From Asparagopsis taxiformis (taxonomy: Eukaryota > Rhodophyta > Florideophyceae > Bonnemaisoniales > Bonnemaisoniaceae): a stretch of DNA of 64,000 nt. Under the pieces are notes generated by a model. It did no database searches. It was not told the origin of the DNA and saw only the letters and a list, made by a program, of their open reading frames with translations. Below, piece by piece: positions 51,157 through 60,798 of this stretch (position 1 is the first letter of the stretch; every line of letters begins with the position of its first letter). The stretch is taken from assembly GCA_030407315.1 (NCBI GenBank), contig JALQPE010000276.1:1-64000 (forward strand). The letters run 5' to 3'. The position numbers and the translations under genes were made by a program.

Positions 51157-51642
51157 AGATTTGTCGTCCCGACAAAATTTGATCAAAATAAAAATTACAA
51201 TTTTTGGCTGTGGCCGTTGCATTGTGCAATTCAAAATTTTCCCGCGCGCGGCGCGTGCACACTAAATGTGTTGTCCATCCGACTCTTCCCGAGTTCCGCC
51301 CGACCGTTTCCTGTTGGAATCAACACCTGTTACAGGATCATCATCGATCTAACGCGAAATAGCGTATTCACCCCTTCGGTGTCCAACTGCGTCCACGCAT
51401 TTGCGTCCTTTCCATTATCCCTCAAAGGGTTTTTGCGTCCATCTGCTAAATAATTAGCCGCGTGATCGCACGAGCGGTGCCAATTCGAGGCTTGCATTCG
51501 TCGTTTCGGCCCATTGCCTCGCGATCCCCTTCCTGGGTTGAATAACGCAGCTCCCTTCCGGAGACTTAAGCCAATAGGCCGTTTGTTCGTCCCGCTTCAG
51601 GGTTTTTATCGACGTCCTTCATAGCCTCTACTGGCTTTTAAG

Positions 51643-53952
51643 ATGACCCCTCGCGCTCCGATTCAATTCGAATCCTCCGAAGAGGAAGGAGACAATATGG
51701 GTTCGCCCAACCGCCCAACCACACGCTCTAGCGTCCAACGTCCCACGACTCGCCACCAAGCTTCCTCCTCCCGCACCGGGGCTCCGCCTACACCGGCTAA
51801 GTCTTCGTCGACTTCCGCGCCACGCGCGCCGTCAGCCACCGCGGCTCAATCGCAAACGCGAACGCGTTCGACTGCCGCCAAAGGCCCCGCTGATCCAGCG
51901 TCGCCTGCTGGCAAGGTTGTGAATACACAAGCACGTTCCGAAGAGACGGTCCCCCCTACTAGGGCAAGCGCACAAGAGCGCGACTCTGTTCCGGCTGAAT
52001 CGCCTGCTTCCCCGAAGCCTTCCACCCCAGTGGCTAGTGTCAAACCGTCATCGGTTAATCCGCCGTCACGCGAAGGTGAGTCACCGAAGGCCGCCGGCCC
52101 GTCCCCAAAGGGAGCTATGCCGGTCCACACCGAGGAGGTGATAGAAGTCGTCGCCGAGGGAGGCGCTACGCCCAGGCCAACAAGGCAACCGAACGTCAGG
52201 CCTTCGCCAAGTTCGCGTCCGATTACTTCTCGTCCTTCCGCCCCTGCGGCTCGTACCTCTTCTGGTCGTGACGCTTCAGCGAATCCCTATGAGGACTATG
52301 GTCGCCGCAACCAGCAGATACTGGCGGACGCTCGAAAGCGTAGAGAAGAAGAGTTGCGCCGCGAGGCTGCTCGAGCAGAAGCCGAGAAGGCAGCAGCCGA
52401 AAAGGCTAATGCTCAACCTGTCGAGAAGGTCATAGACCCATACGCCTCTACTGGCAGAGTTACCCGAAGTGGGTCTGGTGCGGCTGCCGCCGATGCCTCT
52501 GTAGGCGTAAGACCGTCGGGCACCGCCCTAGTTGACCCTTACGCGGTTGCGTCTGCCCCAGCACCAGCTGTTACGTCACACGACACTCCCCCTCGGGCAC
52601 CTAAGCCGACTGCCAATTGGCGCTCCATGGGAGAATTCTACCCAGCCAATGCTGATGAACTGGTGGTATTCGACTCGCAAGCCTTGCCTTTCAGGCGTGA
52701 GCTCGCCGCTCCTTGGGAACACTACCCGTTTGCGCGACTCCCTCGTAGGGACTTTACGGATCGCCCGAGAAGCGAGTTACGTCGCGATATGCTTCTCATG
52801 AGCTCCCTCCGGGGTCAAAACCATCAGGTTCAAAACGAATGTTGGTCGGCGTATGCCCGTCTCCCCTCGAGTCGCCCTATGCGTCACTTCCGTGTCCCCC
52901 ATACGCTATGTAGCGACAGGACTTTCCTGCTCCATCCCGGAGATGCGCTTTACGTCGAACGTATGAATCGTCGCTTGTTCCAAGAGGGATCATACCAAGG
53001 CTCCGTAGCGGATCTACCGATGGTTCGGTCACGCTGGTTTGCGTACCCTCCACGTCCCGATACGGGTAGCTATGAGCATCATATGCGTTTGCACGCTAGG
53101 GTTACTTCCCGAAGGATGGGGCGTCAGGTGACGGCGAATGATTATCGCGTGTTCGCGCACCGTCATGGTAGCTCTGCTGAGCCGGCTACTAGACCCATGA
53201 AGGTAGCTAGGGAAGCTTTGGACCCGCTATGGGATGATCCCACTTGGGAAGGCAAGTCATCTCCACCGATGTGTTTGCCCGTTGCCGACCCTCCGTCGCT
53301 GGTGTATTTCCACAATTCCGCTCTTCGCGACGCGCCCGAATGGCGAATGGACAGGTTCCGATCGTACCTCGAGTTGGAGAGGGATATCCTTATAGGGATC
53401 GAGTTGGCTCGTACCGCCGAGACGCGGGGCTTTGTGCCGGTGATGGCGGAGGAACTCCTCAATAGGGTGAGCAGTACTTGGTACGATATCCCGAAGGTTC
53501 CGGTGTCGGACGTGGTCCCCTATAGTCGGGAGTTACCTGGTTCGGTAGTGCGTCGGTTGCTGAAGGTGGCCCTTGGGGGTGATGATTATCCGCAGGAATT
53601 GGTCAGTACCAACATCACGGGAGTGGCACCGGAGAAGGTGGTTATCTACAGGACTGTTGACTTGCCGGTGAGGGCGTTACGTATTAACGTGTTAAACCAT
53701 CGAGATGGTACAGTCGCAGAGCTGCCGCCTTATCGCAGAGATGGTGAGTTCACCGAAGATGGGTATTACGGCGTGGAGCCTGACAATTATTCCGACGGTC
53801 ATCCCGATTCTTACAAATATCAGCCTGTTGGCGAGGCATTTGTGCCGCGTCCGTGGTGGACTGGCCGCCGAGGCGGGAGGCCCAGCTGGGCGTTCGCCTT
53901 ACGCAGGACGGAGCTTCGCTTCTGTTGCTTCCTTACCACCCAGTGGTGCTGA
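51643..53952 (+). CDS. Antisense ORF inside the Ty3 element, first part
   Basis: 769 codons from the ATG at 51643, running against gag-pol. I recognise no family. Residues 1-220 are Pro/Ser/Thr/Arg-rich and disordered (SSEEEGDN, PTTRSSVQ). A charged helix follows (about 225-265, ADARKRREEELRREAARAEAEK). Residues about 330-750 look globular, with many Trp, Tyr and Arg (PWEHYPFARLPRRDF, RSRWFAYPPRP, ELERDILIGIELAR, YDIPKVPVSDVVPYS). The last ~20 residues are out of frame with what follows: one extra base in the GGG near 53876 would explain why the sensible reading continues in the next frame to 54910. It may encode a Gag-like, structural or regulatory protein of the element. Plant Tat-lineage Ty3 elements are a known precedent for antisense extra ORFs. 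Confidence 0.65.
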   Translation: MTPRAPIQFESSEEEGDNMGSPNRPTTRSSVQRPTTRHQASSSRTGAPPTPAKSSSTSAPRAPSATAAQSQTRTRSTAAKGPADPASPAGKVVNTQARSEETVPPTRASAQERDSVPAESPASPKPSTPVASVKPSSVNPPSREGESPKAAGPSPKGAMPVHTEEVIEVVAEGGATPRPTRQPNVRPSPSSRPITSRPSAPAARTSSGRDASANPYEDYGRRNQQILADARKRREEELRREAARAEAEKAAAEKANAQPVEKVIDPYASTGRVTRSGSGAAAADASVGVRPSGTALVDPYAVASAPAPAVTSHDTPPRAPKPTANWRSMGEFYPANADELVVFDSQALPFRRELAAPWEHYPFARLPRRDFTDRPRSELRRDMLLMSSLRGQNHQVQNECWSAYARLPSSRPMRHFRVPHTLCSDRTFLLHPGDALYVERMNRRLFQEGSYQGSVADLPMVRSRWFAYPPRPDTGSYEHHMRLHARVTSRRMGRQVTANDYRVFAHRHGSSAEPATRPMKVAREALDPLWDDPTWEGKSSPPMCLPVADPPSLVYFHNSALRDAPEWRMDRFRSYLELERDILIGIELARTAETRGFVPVMAEELLNRVSSTWYDIPKVPVSDVVPYSRELPGSVVRRLLKVALGGDDYPQELVSTNITGVAPEKVVIYRTVDLPVRALRINVLNHRDGTVAELPPYRRDGEFTEDGYYGVEPDNYSDGHPDSYKYQPVGEAFVPRPWWTGRRGGRPSWAFALRRTELRFCCFLTTQWC

Positions 53953-54910
53953 TGACTTGTACGAAAGTCAGGTCCCGATGACCGTCGCGCCAACCGCGCC
54001 AACCCCTCAGCCTACAGCTGCCCCTTCATCCCAAGTGGGTCCCGCCATGGAGGCGCTTCTAACATCCGACCAAGGCTCTGAGCCATCCGTAACCGGTGAT
54101 GATGTAGTCACGCGTCAGCCTCCTGCTGTAGATATCCTACGTGGGGAATTGTCGAGTCGCGAGTTGCTATCGATTCCGCATGTGCGGCGGTTGGCCGATG
54201 ATCTCGGGGATGGTACGGTGGCTTCCATTTTTGCCTCTGCCAATGGGCGTTACATCGTAAGATCCGCGTTGGATGGACTTGCATTGTCGTGCATCACGTT
54301 AGCTGCTCGCTATAAGCAAGGACGCGAACAGCGTAACATCGCCCGAGAGCGTCGCCGCACAGCGGATAGGGAGGTTGAGGCCGCACGCCTGGAGGCAGCA
54401 GAATTGCGAACCCGGATTGGGGAATTAGAAGGTGAGTTGGAGGACGCCAGGCGTCTACTGCAGCAAGCAGTTATTCCCGAAGAGGGTGGCGAGGAGACTG
54501 TTCAGCCTGGCTACTCGCGTCGTCGCGCTAGGTCTCCCGATGAGGGTCTTCCCGAACGCAACGTGCGTACTCGTCTTCATTCCCCCGTGGGTGCTGCGGA
54601 TGCTAGTAATCCTTTACTTGCGCGTCTTGATGCCCGGTTAGGGTCGCCTGAGTCGCCAGATGTTTCTCCGCCTCCCGCGTCCATCCCAGCAGTTGGGTTA
54701 TCCGCCACTGCGGTTGCGTCTTCGCATGGCCCTGTGCCTGCCCGTCGTCGGGGTTCTAGTGCAGTTCCGCAACGCGGTTTGCGTCGTAATCCTACCTTCG
54801 CAAGGGTTGCACCCCGCCATCCTCGTCCTTCGACGAATGTACGCGCTCCTGCCCCTACGGCACCGTCTGCCTCTCATCGGCCTCGGCCTTCTAGCCATTA
54901 TCGTCGCTAA
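53880..54910 (+). CDS. Antisense ORF inside the Ty3 element, frame-shifted second part
   Basis: This frame is open from 53705, but its useful part begins near 53880, where it takes over from the preceding ORF (GRSFASVASLPPSGADDLY). It adds about 340 residues: a helical region (ELLSIPHVRRLADDLGDG, YIVRSALDGLALSCITLAARY), a coiled coil (about 54310-54480, RRRTADREVEAARLEAAELRTRIGELEGELED) and a basic Pro/Arg/Ser tail ending PRPSSHYRR. Together the two parts would make a protein of roughly 1,090 aa. A programmed frameshift is possible, but no obvious slippery heptamer is seen. 54911-55190 contains no feature I recognise. Confidence 0.55.
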
Positions 54911-55190
54911 GGACTGGCAATTGCCTTTGGGAGAATAACCTCTAACGGTAGTTTGAACACGCTCTTGCGTTGCGCCATTGTTCATCAGGTAGTCCTGAGG
55001 CACCTCTGAGGTACATTAAAGATGAATCATCACGCTGACGTGCGGATTTGTTTGTTGAAACCCCTTTTTGCCAATTTTTTCATTTCCTGAAAATCTTAAT
55101 TTCCACAATGGCTCCGGTTGGCGGTGATAAAGTGCGCCCTTTTTGGCTTGACCCTCCGAGGTTTGGTAGCTTCACCCAGTGGGTTCCTTG

Positions 55191-55574
55191 TTAGGTTCTT
55201 GTCCCTGTGGGGTTGCGCATCTTCTTCCCTCTCTTGGTTTTGCGCGTGCGCGCTCGGCGTGGTTGCCGGTCACCTTCGCGGTGTTGTCTTCGACGGAAGT
55301 ACCTTGATGCCCATTCAGGGGGGACGTTCGCGCGTTGCGTCCATGTCGGCTTTCGGTAGCCATACCATTTCACAAGGAACCATTGTTCCCCATCGTCGTC
55401 AGTGACGTAATCGATGAGATCATCGATGGGATATTCCTCCTCTGAGGTTGCGCGTTCGGCGTCGCTACTTCCCTCTGGGGTTTCCTTCGTCCCTTCAGGG
55501 AGAGCTACTCGTTCCGAGTTCGGCTGCGTGCCCTGTGGCGCTTTCTCTTGTTCCCCATTGGGGGTGGTTTCCAA
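55191..55574 (-). CDS. Ty3 chromodomain, in -1 frame relative to pol
   Basis: The sequence YPIDDLIDYV-TDDDGEQWFLVKWYGY followed by PTWTQRANVP is a chromodomain, the module that directs chromovirus integrase to marked chromatin. It includes the aromatic-rich core (FLVKWYGY) and a basic tail (RRARTRKTKRGKK). It lies just past the pol stop (55598-55600). Continuous reading requires a -1 shift in the (GAA)n tract near 55605-55620. There is no good in-frame ATG here, so it is probably expressed as a pol extension or has lost its link through a microsatellite indel. About 128 codons. Confidence 0.8.
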   Translation of the reverse strand: METTPNGEQEKAPQGTQPNSERVALPEGTKETPEGSSDAERATSEEEYPIDDLIDYVTDDDGEQWFLVKWYGYRKPTWTQRANVPPEWASRYFRRRQHREGDRQPRRARTRKTKRGKKMRNPTGTRT

Positions 55575-55597
55575 AGACCTTACGGGGTTTGCCGTGG

Positions 55598-58500
55598 TTA
55601 TCTTCTTCTTCGCGCTTGAGCGAGTGTGTCGACCCGGTTTGGGTTTGCCAAATGGGCGGGTGCTTGACTTGCTTGGTTCGCTATGCGAAGTTCGGCTCCC
55701 GATGGAGGGTTCACATCTCGTTGTGGAGAAATCGGCGTCTGTACGCGTGACCTGGATGGTTGTCCTCTCGTCGCAATTGTGCGGTTTGAACGTCTTCGGG
55801 CGGCTTCAGCAGCATCGACATTTGTCGTGTCTTGTCGCAACGTTCGCTTGTGCGATGTTATAGCCCGGTCTGGGTTGACGTCTTGGTCTTGGTCTGCATC
55901 GGCAGAGTTGTCATGGCGTCTTTGTTGACTTCTTCGCAATTGTGTGCGATTGCGGTTGGTAGTTACCGGCTGGGTGGGTGAACGACTTGGGTCGTGTGCG
56001 TCATTCCCAATTGTGGGTGAGTTACCGAAGGGTGAAAGACTACAAGGTTGATCCCGAGGGGGAGTTGCAAAATTTTTGCTTACGCGCACAGCGTCGGGGG
56101 CCCCCTCCGGAAGGGTGGTTTGTCCCAAACCACTACTGCCCGGTGTTATCCTAATTGTAGGTTGTCGTGGGGACAATGGTTGATCCCTGAAGGGGTATTC
56201 CTGATTAGGAGTTGGCGGAAGTGATTCGCTTTGTGCGTTCTGTTGGCCGTCGCCCGTCGGTTGGCGTGATTGTGTATTTGGCGCGAGGGCATCTGCACCT
56301 GATGGTGACGCTTGTGCGTTAGCGGCATGTAGCCTAGGTGGTAAGGTTAGTTCCTCGGTTGGTCGCGGAGCGAGTGTAACTCTATCGAGACTAACCTTTT
56401 CGGTGATACCATCGCGGTCGATGTAAACCGTTCGCCGTCCGGCACGGATAACCCTATAGGGACCTTGAGCTATTGGAGTTAGCTTGTTCCGTTCACGGAC
56501 TTCTGGGTTATCCAGATAAACGTAATCATCGGTAGTGATGAGTCGTTTAGACTTCTGGATTGACCGGTCGAAGTTACGCTTGTAACGTGCTTGCGCGCTG
56601 TGAAGGCGCTTACCTGCCATATCAATGGTATCCGTAATACGGCGTAAGAAGTCTTGCTTCGTGAACGCGTCTGGCGTTGCCCTTCTTTTCACCGAATGGT
56701 GTGTCGCATATGGCGGTAGAGGTCGGCTTAGTATGAGGTCGAAGGGTGTAGTTCCCGTTGTGCGATGCACGTGCGTATTGTACGCATAGGTTAACGCTGA
56801 TGCGTAGACATCCCAGTCGTCCTGGTTGTCATTAACGTAATTACGTAGCATGCTCAATAGAGTACGGTTATACCGTTCGACTTGCCCATTTGTCTGGGGA
56901 TGGTAGGCCGTCGTGAAGACGTTCTTCGTTCCTAACTGGAGGCAGACGGCCTGAAAGAACTTTGACGCAAATTGCGGACCGTTATCGGATAGTAATGTCC
57001 GTGGAGGACCATACTTAAACACCCAATGTGTACAAAAGGCTACTGCCACATGGTAAGCCGTAATGCTTCGCAGGGGCACCACTTGGGTGAGCTTGGAGAA
57101 GCGACATGAAATCACCAGTAGGTGCACGTTACCTTTCTTGGTACGAGGTAGAGGACAGAGGAGGTCAATTGCAACGTCATCCAATGGTGTGGTAGCTGGG
57201 AACAGCTGGAGGGTACTCGCATGTTTGCGCAACCGTAATCGGTTTCTCGCACACGCTGAACAGCGTTCAACCGTTCCGGTTATGTCCGCAGCCATTGCAG
57301 GCCAGTAGTAAGATATGCGCATCGTGTCGTACATGCGGTTCTGACCAGGATGTCCTGCCAATATGCCGTGGTGGCACATCGTCAATAGACGTTGCCGTAA
57401 GGCTTTGGGTACCACAATCTGGGATGACCCGTCCAATTTGGACTTCCTACAAAGGACACCGTCTTCATCTTCGAAGAAGAGAGAGTCAGACTTCTGCGAG
57501 GCCAGGGCCTGTTGACAGAAGTCGTCTGTTCGTTGCTCTTCGAGCCACTCTTGGAGAGTTATCGGGCAATAGTTTTCCGTTTGCGGATGAGTTGTTAAGA
57601 CGGGTGTACCGTTGCGATTAGGTGCCTCCTCGGCGTGATCTCTTGCTAGAGAAAGGTCGTAGAACCAAACATCAGTGTCCTCATCCAAGGATGTTTCACC
57701 TTGCGGTGCGTGCGTGGCCAACAGAGTTGGTATTTCATCGTCAATAGTGACGGGCGTCTCGCCGGTAGTCTCTACACGCGATAAGGCGTCTGGTAGTTGG
57801 TGAACCCGGCCGGGTCGGTAGACTATTTGATAGTCAAATTCCGCAAGTCGGAGGCTCCAGCGGCATAGTCTCCCTGAAGGGTCGTTGATATTCATAAGCC
57901 AACGCAGCGCGTTATGGTCCGTCCGGACTACAAACTTTGTTTGCTCCAAGTATGGACGTAGGATAGTGACAGCCCATACGACGGCTAGACATTCACGCTC
58001 CGTAGGGGAGTAACCTCTTTCAGGTCTAGACAAGGTCCGCGACCAATAGCCAATTGGCTTGAGATCGTTCTCTTCCCCTTGCTGCTGAAGCAGAGCGCAC
58101 CCTATTTGGTATGCGGAAGCGTCCGTGTCTACGGTGTAGGGTTGACCCAACTTGGGTAGAGCCAGTATCGGCGGTTTGATCATGACCTCTTTGAGAGCGT
58201 TGAACGCGCGTCGTTGGTCCTCGGTAGGAGGTTCTTTCCCGAATTTAGGGAGGCTGTCTTTGGTCAGCATTTCGTTCAAGGGGTGCGCAATTGCGGCATA
58301 CCCTTTGATGAATCGTCGAAAGACGCCACAGCTTCCGAGGAAGGATCGCATTTGCGTAGGCGTTTGCGGAAAGATCGCGTCAGCGATAGCCGAAGTGGCG
58401 TTCTGTGCAACAGCTAGCTTTCCTGGCATCACGACATGTCCCAGGTAGTCAACCTTCTTTTCGAAGAAATGACACTTTGTCAACTTCAGGGTAACACCTG

Positions 58501-60235
58501 CTTCCCGTAGGAGGGAGAGTACTTGATCCACATGGTGGAGATGTTCGGCCTCGTCCCGAGAGAATACGATCACATCGTCTAAGTAGATCAGACAGGTCTG
58601 CCAGCGAACGCTGCTAAGAATAATGTCGATGGCACGTTGAAACGTTGTCGGAGCATTCTTCAAGCCAAAGGGCAAACGCTTAAAGCGATATGACCCCAAG
58701 TGGGAAGTAAATGCCGTTTTGTCACGGTCGTCCTGTGCAATAGGGATCTGCCAATAGCCAGAATTACAATCCAATGTGGTGAATACTTGAGCATCTCCGA
58801 GTGAGTCAATACAATCATCCATTCGTGGAAGGGGGTACACATCATTGACAGTGATGTCGTTAAGACCCCTATAGTCGACGCAAAAGCGTAATTTACCATC
58901 CTTCTTCGGGACAAGAACCACTGGGCTAGCCCATTCGGAGGTCGACGGTTCGATCACTCCTTTTTCCAGCATGCTGGTTATTTCCTTACGGGCAATCTCT
59001 CTGCGAGCGGGTCCCATCCGGTAGGGTTGTTGCCGTCTAGGCTTGCTCCCTTCGACTATGTCGATTCGGTGTTCCGTAGCGCGGATGTCCCCTAGGGATC
59101 CATCCCACATAGACTCGTGTCGAGATAGCATGCTAAGGATGCGTTCCCTCAACGGGATTTGACCAAGGTGGTCCAGAGAGACTTCTTGCTTCCAGCTTGG
59201 TGGTTGGGTGGCCTCGGCCTTTTGCTCCCGGTGGAGAGTAGTCACCATAGTGGAGGCCTCTTGGGAGGAAGGGGTAGAACGGCTGAGAGCCATGGGGCGC
59301 ATTGGCCGTTCGGGTGCCCGAAGGGCATGGCCTATAATTGTCCCTTTAGGGAGGTACTTGTCGGATGTACCGAAGTTAGTTAATATAGTCAGGAATTCCT
59401 GTCGCGGGATGACTTCCGCAACCCCATTCGGGATAGAGACACGATGTCGGTGAAGGATCCGATCTCTCGGTGAGAGTATACTCAAGCCGCCACCGGCGCA
59501 TACAACAGTAGTTGTTACTTGACTCCACGGAGGAACATTCACAATTTGTGACAATCGAATGCCATGAGGCTGGCGGTCTAAGTTAATCCCATTAGAGGGT
59601 TGCGAGGCATCCACGTAGCACGAAATGGTGGGGGATGTTTTACGCGTAGGCGACATCACTAGGATAGCTATCGACCCGCCGTCGTGAATATCAATTCTTT
59701 GGGCCCGGCACCTAATTGCATCTACGTGGGTATTCATTGCCCCAGTTCCCAAGATGAGGGGTACGGCCAACTTAGGCGCGACGAAGAATTCTTCCTCAAA
59801 GGACTTGTGGCCTAACTGTAATGACAGTATTATCTTGCCTTTTATCTGAAGAGGATTGCCGTTAGCATCGGCCAGTTGCGGAACTTTCCCCGTAGGGACT
59901 TGGAATTGTTCCCAATTGTGGGGTAAGCTCCTTTCCTGGATGACCGATGGTCCGGACCCGGTGTCCATCACCATACGCATGGGCGTGAGAATTGACGGAT
60001 CGAGTCCGATGGAACTCATTACTACGTAATGGGCGGCCTTAAGCAGGCATGAGGCTTTCGGCCTTGAGGTTCGAGTCCCTGTGGGGGAACCCGAAGGGGT
60101 TGGTGTCTGGGAAAGACTTTGGTCCCTAGAGGGAGTTGCAGCCTTTCCCTGCGGAGGTGGTTGTGGTGAGATGTCCACCGAGTAGCGTAATCGCTCCACC
60201 TCCTGACGGGAGTGCGACACCTCACTCCCCGTCAT
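55598..60235 (-). CDS. pol: Ty3 Pol polyprotein (PR-RT-RH-IN)
   Basis: 1545 uninterrupted codons; ATG at 60235 overlaps the upstream stop as TAATG. Protease: Asp91 in MDTGSG. RT: about residues 400-580, with LDCNSGYWQI and YLDDVIVFS (about 549). RNase H: about 690-810 (TVDTDASAYQIG, RTDHNALRWL). Integrase: zinc finger HHGILAGH...CSAC (about 930-975), then the D,D-35-E core at about 1023 (AIDLLCPL), 1081 (LLSDNGPQF) and 1117 (QVERYNRTL). A GPY-like region follows (IAQGPYRVIRAG). The last ~300 residues are Pro/Thr/Arg-rich and disordered. All catalytic motifs are intact. Probably expressed by termination-reinitiation from gag. This is the best-preserved retroelement gene in the window. Confidence 0.97.
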   Translation of the reverse strand: MTGSEVSHSRQEVERLRYSVDISPQPPPQGKAATPSRDQSLSQTPTPSGSPTGTRTSRPKASCLLKAAHYVVMSSIGLDPSILTPMRMVMDTGSGPSVIQERSLPHNWEQFQVPTGKVPQLADANGNPLQIKGKIILSLQLGHKSFEEEFFVAPKLAVPLILGTGAMNTHVDAIRCRAQRIDIHDGGSIAILVMSPTRKTSPTISCYVDASQPSNGINLDRQPHGIRLSQIVNVPPWSQVTTTVVCAGGGLSILSPRDRILHRHRVSIPNGVAEVIPRQEFLTILTNFGTSDKYLPKGTIIGHALRAPERPMRPMALSRSTPSSQEASTMVTTLHREQKAEATQPPSWKQEVSLDHLGQIPLRERILSMLSRHESMWDGSLGDIRATEHRIDIVEGSKPRRQQPYRMGPARREIARKEITSMLEKGVIEPSTSEWASPVVLVPKKDGKLRFCVDYRGLNDITVNDVYPLPRMDDCIDSLGDAQVFTTLDCNSGYWQIPIAQDDRDKTAFTSHLGSYRFKRLPFGLKNAPTTFQRAIDIILSSVRWQTCLIYLDDVIVFSRDEAEHLHHVDQVLSLLREAGVTLKLTKCHFFEKKVDYLGHVVMPGKLAVAQNATSAIADAIFPQTPTQMRSFLGSCGVFRRFIKGYAAIAHPLNEMLTKDSLPKFGKEPPTEDQRRAFNALKEVMIKPPILALPKLGQPYTVDTDASAYQIGCALLQQQGEENDLKPIGYWSRTLSRPERGYSPTERECLAVVWAVTILRPYLEQTKFVVRTDHNALRWLMNINDPSGRLCRWSLRLAEFDYQIVYRPGRVHQLPDALSRVETTGETPVTIDDEIPTLLATHAPQGETSLDEDTDVWFYDLSLARDHAEEAPNRNGTPVLTTHPQTENYCPITLQEWLEEQRTDDFCQQALASQKSDSLFFEDEDGVLCRKSKLDGSSQIVVPKALRQRLLTMCHHGILAGHPGQNRMYDTMRISYYWPAMAADITGTVERCSACARNRLRLRKHASTLQLFPATTPLDDVAIDLLCPLPRTKKGNVHLLVISCRFSKLTQVVPLRSITAYHVAVAFCTHWVFKYGPPRTLLSDNGPQFASKFFQAVCLQLGTKNVFTTAYHPQTNGQVERYNRTLLSMLRNYVNDNQDDWDVYASALTYAYNTHVHRTTGTTPFDLILSRPLPPYATHHSVKRRATPDAFTKQDFLRRITDTIDMAGKRLHSAQARYKRNFDRSIQKSKRLITTDDYVYLDNPEVRERNKLTPIAQGPYRVIRAGRRTVYIDRDGITEKVSLDRVTLAPRPTEELTLPPRLHAANAQASPSGADALAPNTQSRQPTGDGQQNAQSESLPPTPNQEYPFRDQPLSPRQPTIRITPGSSGLGQTTLPEGAPDAVRVSKNFATPPRDQPCSLSPFGNSPTIGNDAHDPSRSPTQPVTTNRNRTQLRRSQQRRHDNSADADQDQDVNPDRAITSHKRTLRQDTTNVDAAEAARRRSNRTIATRGQPSRSRVQTPISPQRDVNPPSGAELRIANQASQAPAHLANPNRVDTLAQARRRR

Positions 60236-60762
60236 TAGTTTTCCGACGACGTCTCGGAGTCGTCGGTGGTGTCTAGGGCGTCGGCAACGTCTTGAGCCGT
60301 TACGGAAGATCCGTTACGTTCTAAAACGTCTCGCCTCAGAGGGCCCGATTTGGGATGAGTTTCGTCATCGGCGAACGCAACCATGCGTGTTGGAGGGTTC
60401 GACCGTTGGAGCACGGCTTTAGGGTAATCCCTTTTCCGGTTGAACCGATTGGACTGGCGCTGTTGGCGGCGCATAACCTGCTCCGGGTCTTGCTGGTAAG
60501 CGTAGTTCGCAAAGGCGAAGTAAGTTCCCACTGAGGGTGGTAGGTAAGGACAAGTGTATAACACGTGCCCTGGTTGGCGACAGCCAGAGCATCTCCAAGT
60601 AACATCCCCTTCGGGGATCATACTCTCAGCGAGTTTAAGATGTTCTCTCGTTAGGGTAGGGGCCTGCATTGGCGCGCCCATTGGGTTCCCGGTAGGGGAA
60701 GGTAAGGTCGGCGGCGGGGTCCGCGGTATCACAGCCGGTTCTCCGGGTACGGTAGCGAGCAA
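60235..60762 (-). CDS. gag: Ty3 Gag nucleocapsid part with zinc knuckle
   Basis: Same frame as the capsid ORF upstream but separated from it by one TAA (60799-60801). The coding continues sensibly across the stop (PTREIAERKRKALLATVPG). It contains one perfect CX2CX4HX4C knuckle (CSGCRQPGHVLYTC) that binds genomic RNA, then a basic segment (RRQQRQSNRFNRKRDY) and an acidic Ser/Asp-rich end (DTTDDSETSSEN). Its stop TAA overlaps the pol ATG (TAATG). The stop between capsid and nucleocapsid is either a readthrough site or a point mutation in this copy. Confidence 0.85.
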   Translation of the reverse strand: MLATVPGEPAVIPRTPPPTLPSPTGNPMGAPMQAPTLTREHLKLAESMIPEGDVTWRCSGCRQPGHVLYTCPYLPPSVGTYFAFANYAYQQDPEQVMRRQQRQSNRFNRKRDYPKAVLQRSNPPTRMVAFADDETHPKSGPLRRDVLERNGSSVTAQDVADALDTTDDSETSSEN

Positions 60763-60798
60763 CGCTTTGCGTTTACGTTCCGCGATTTCCCGAGTAGG

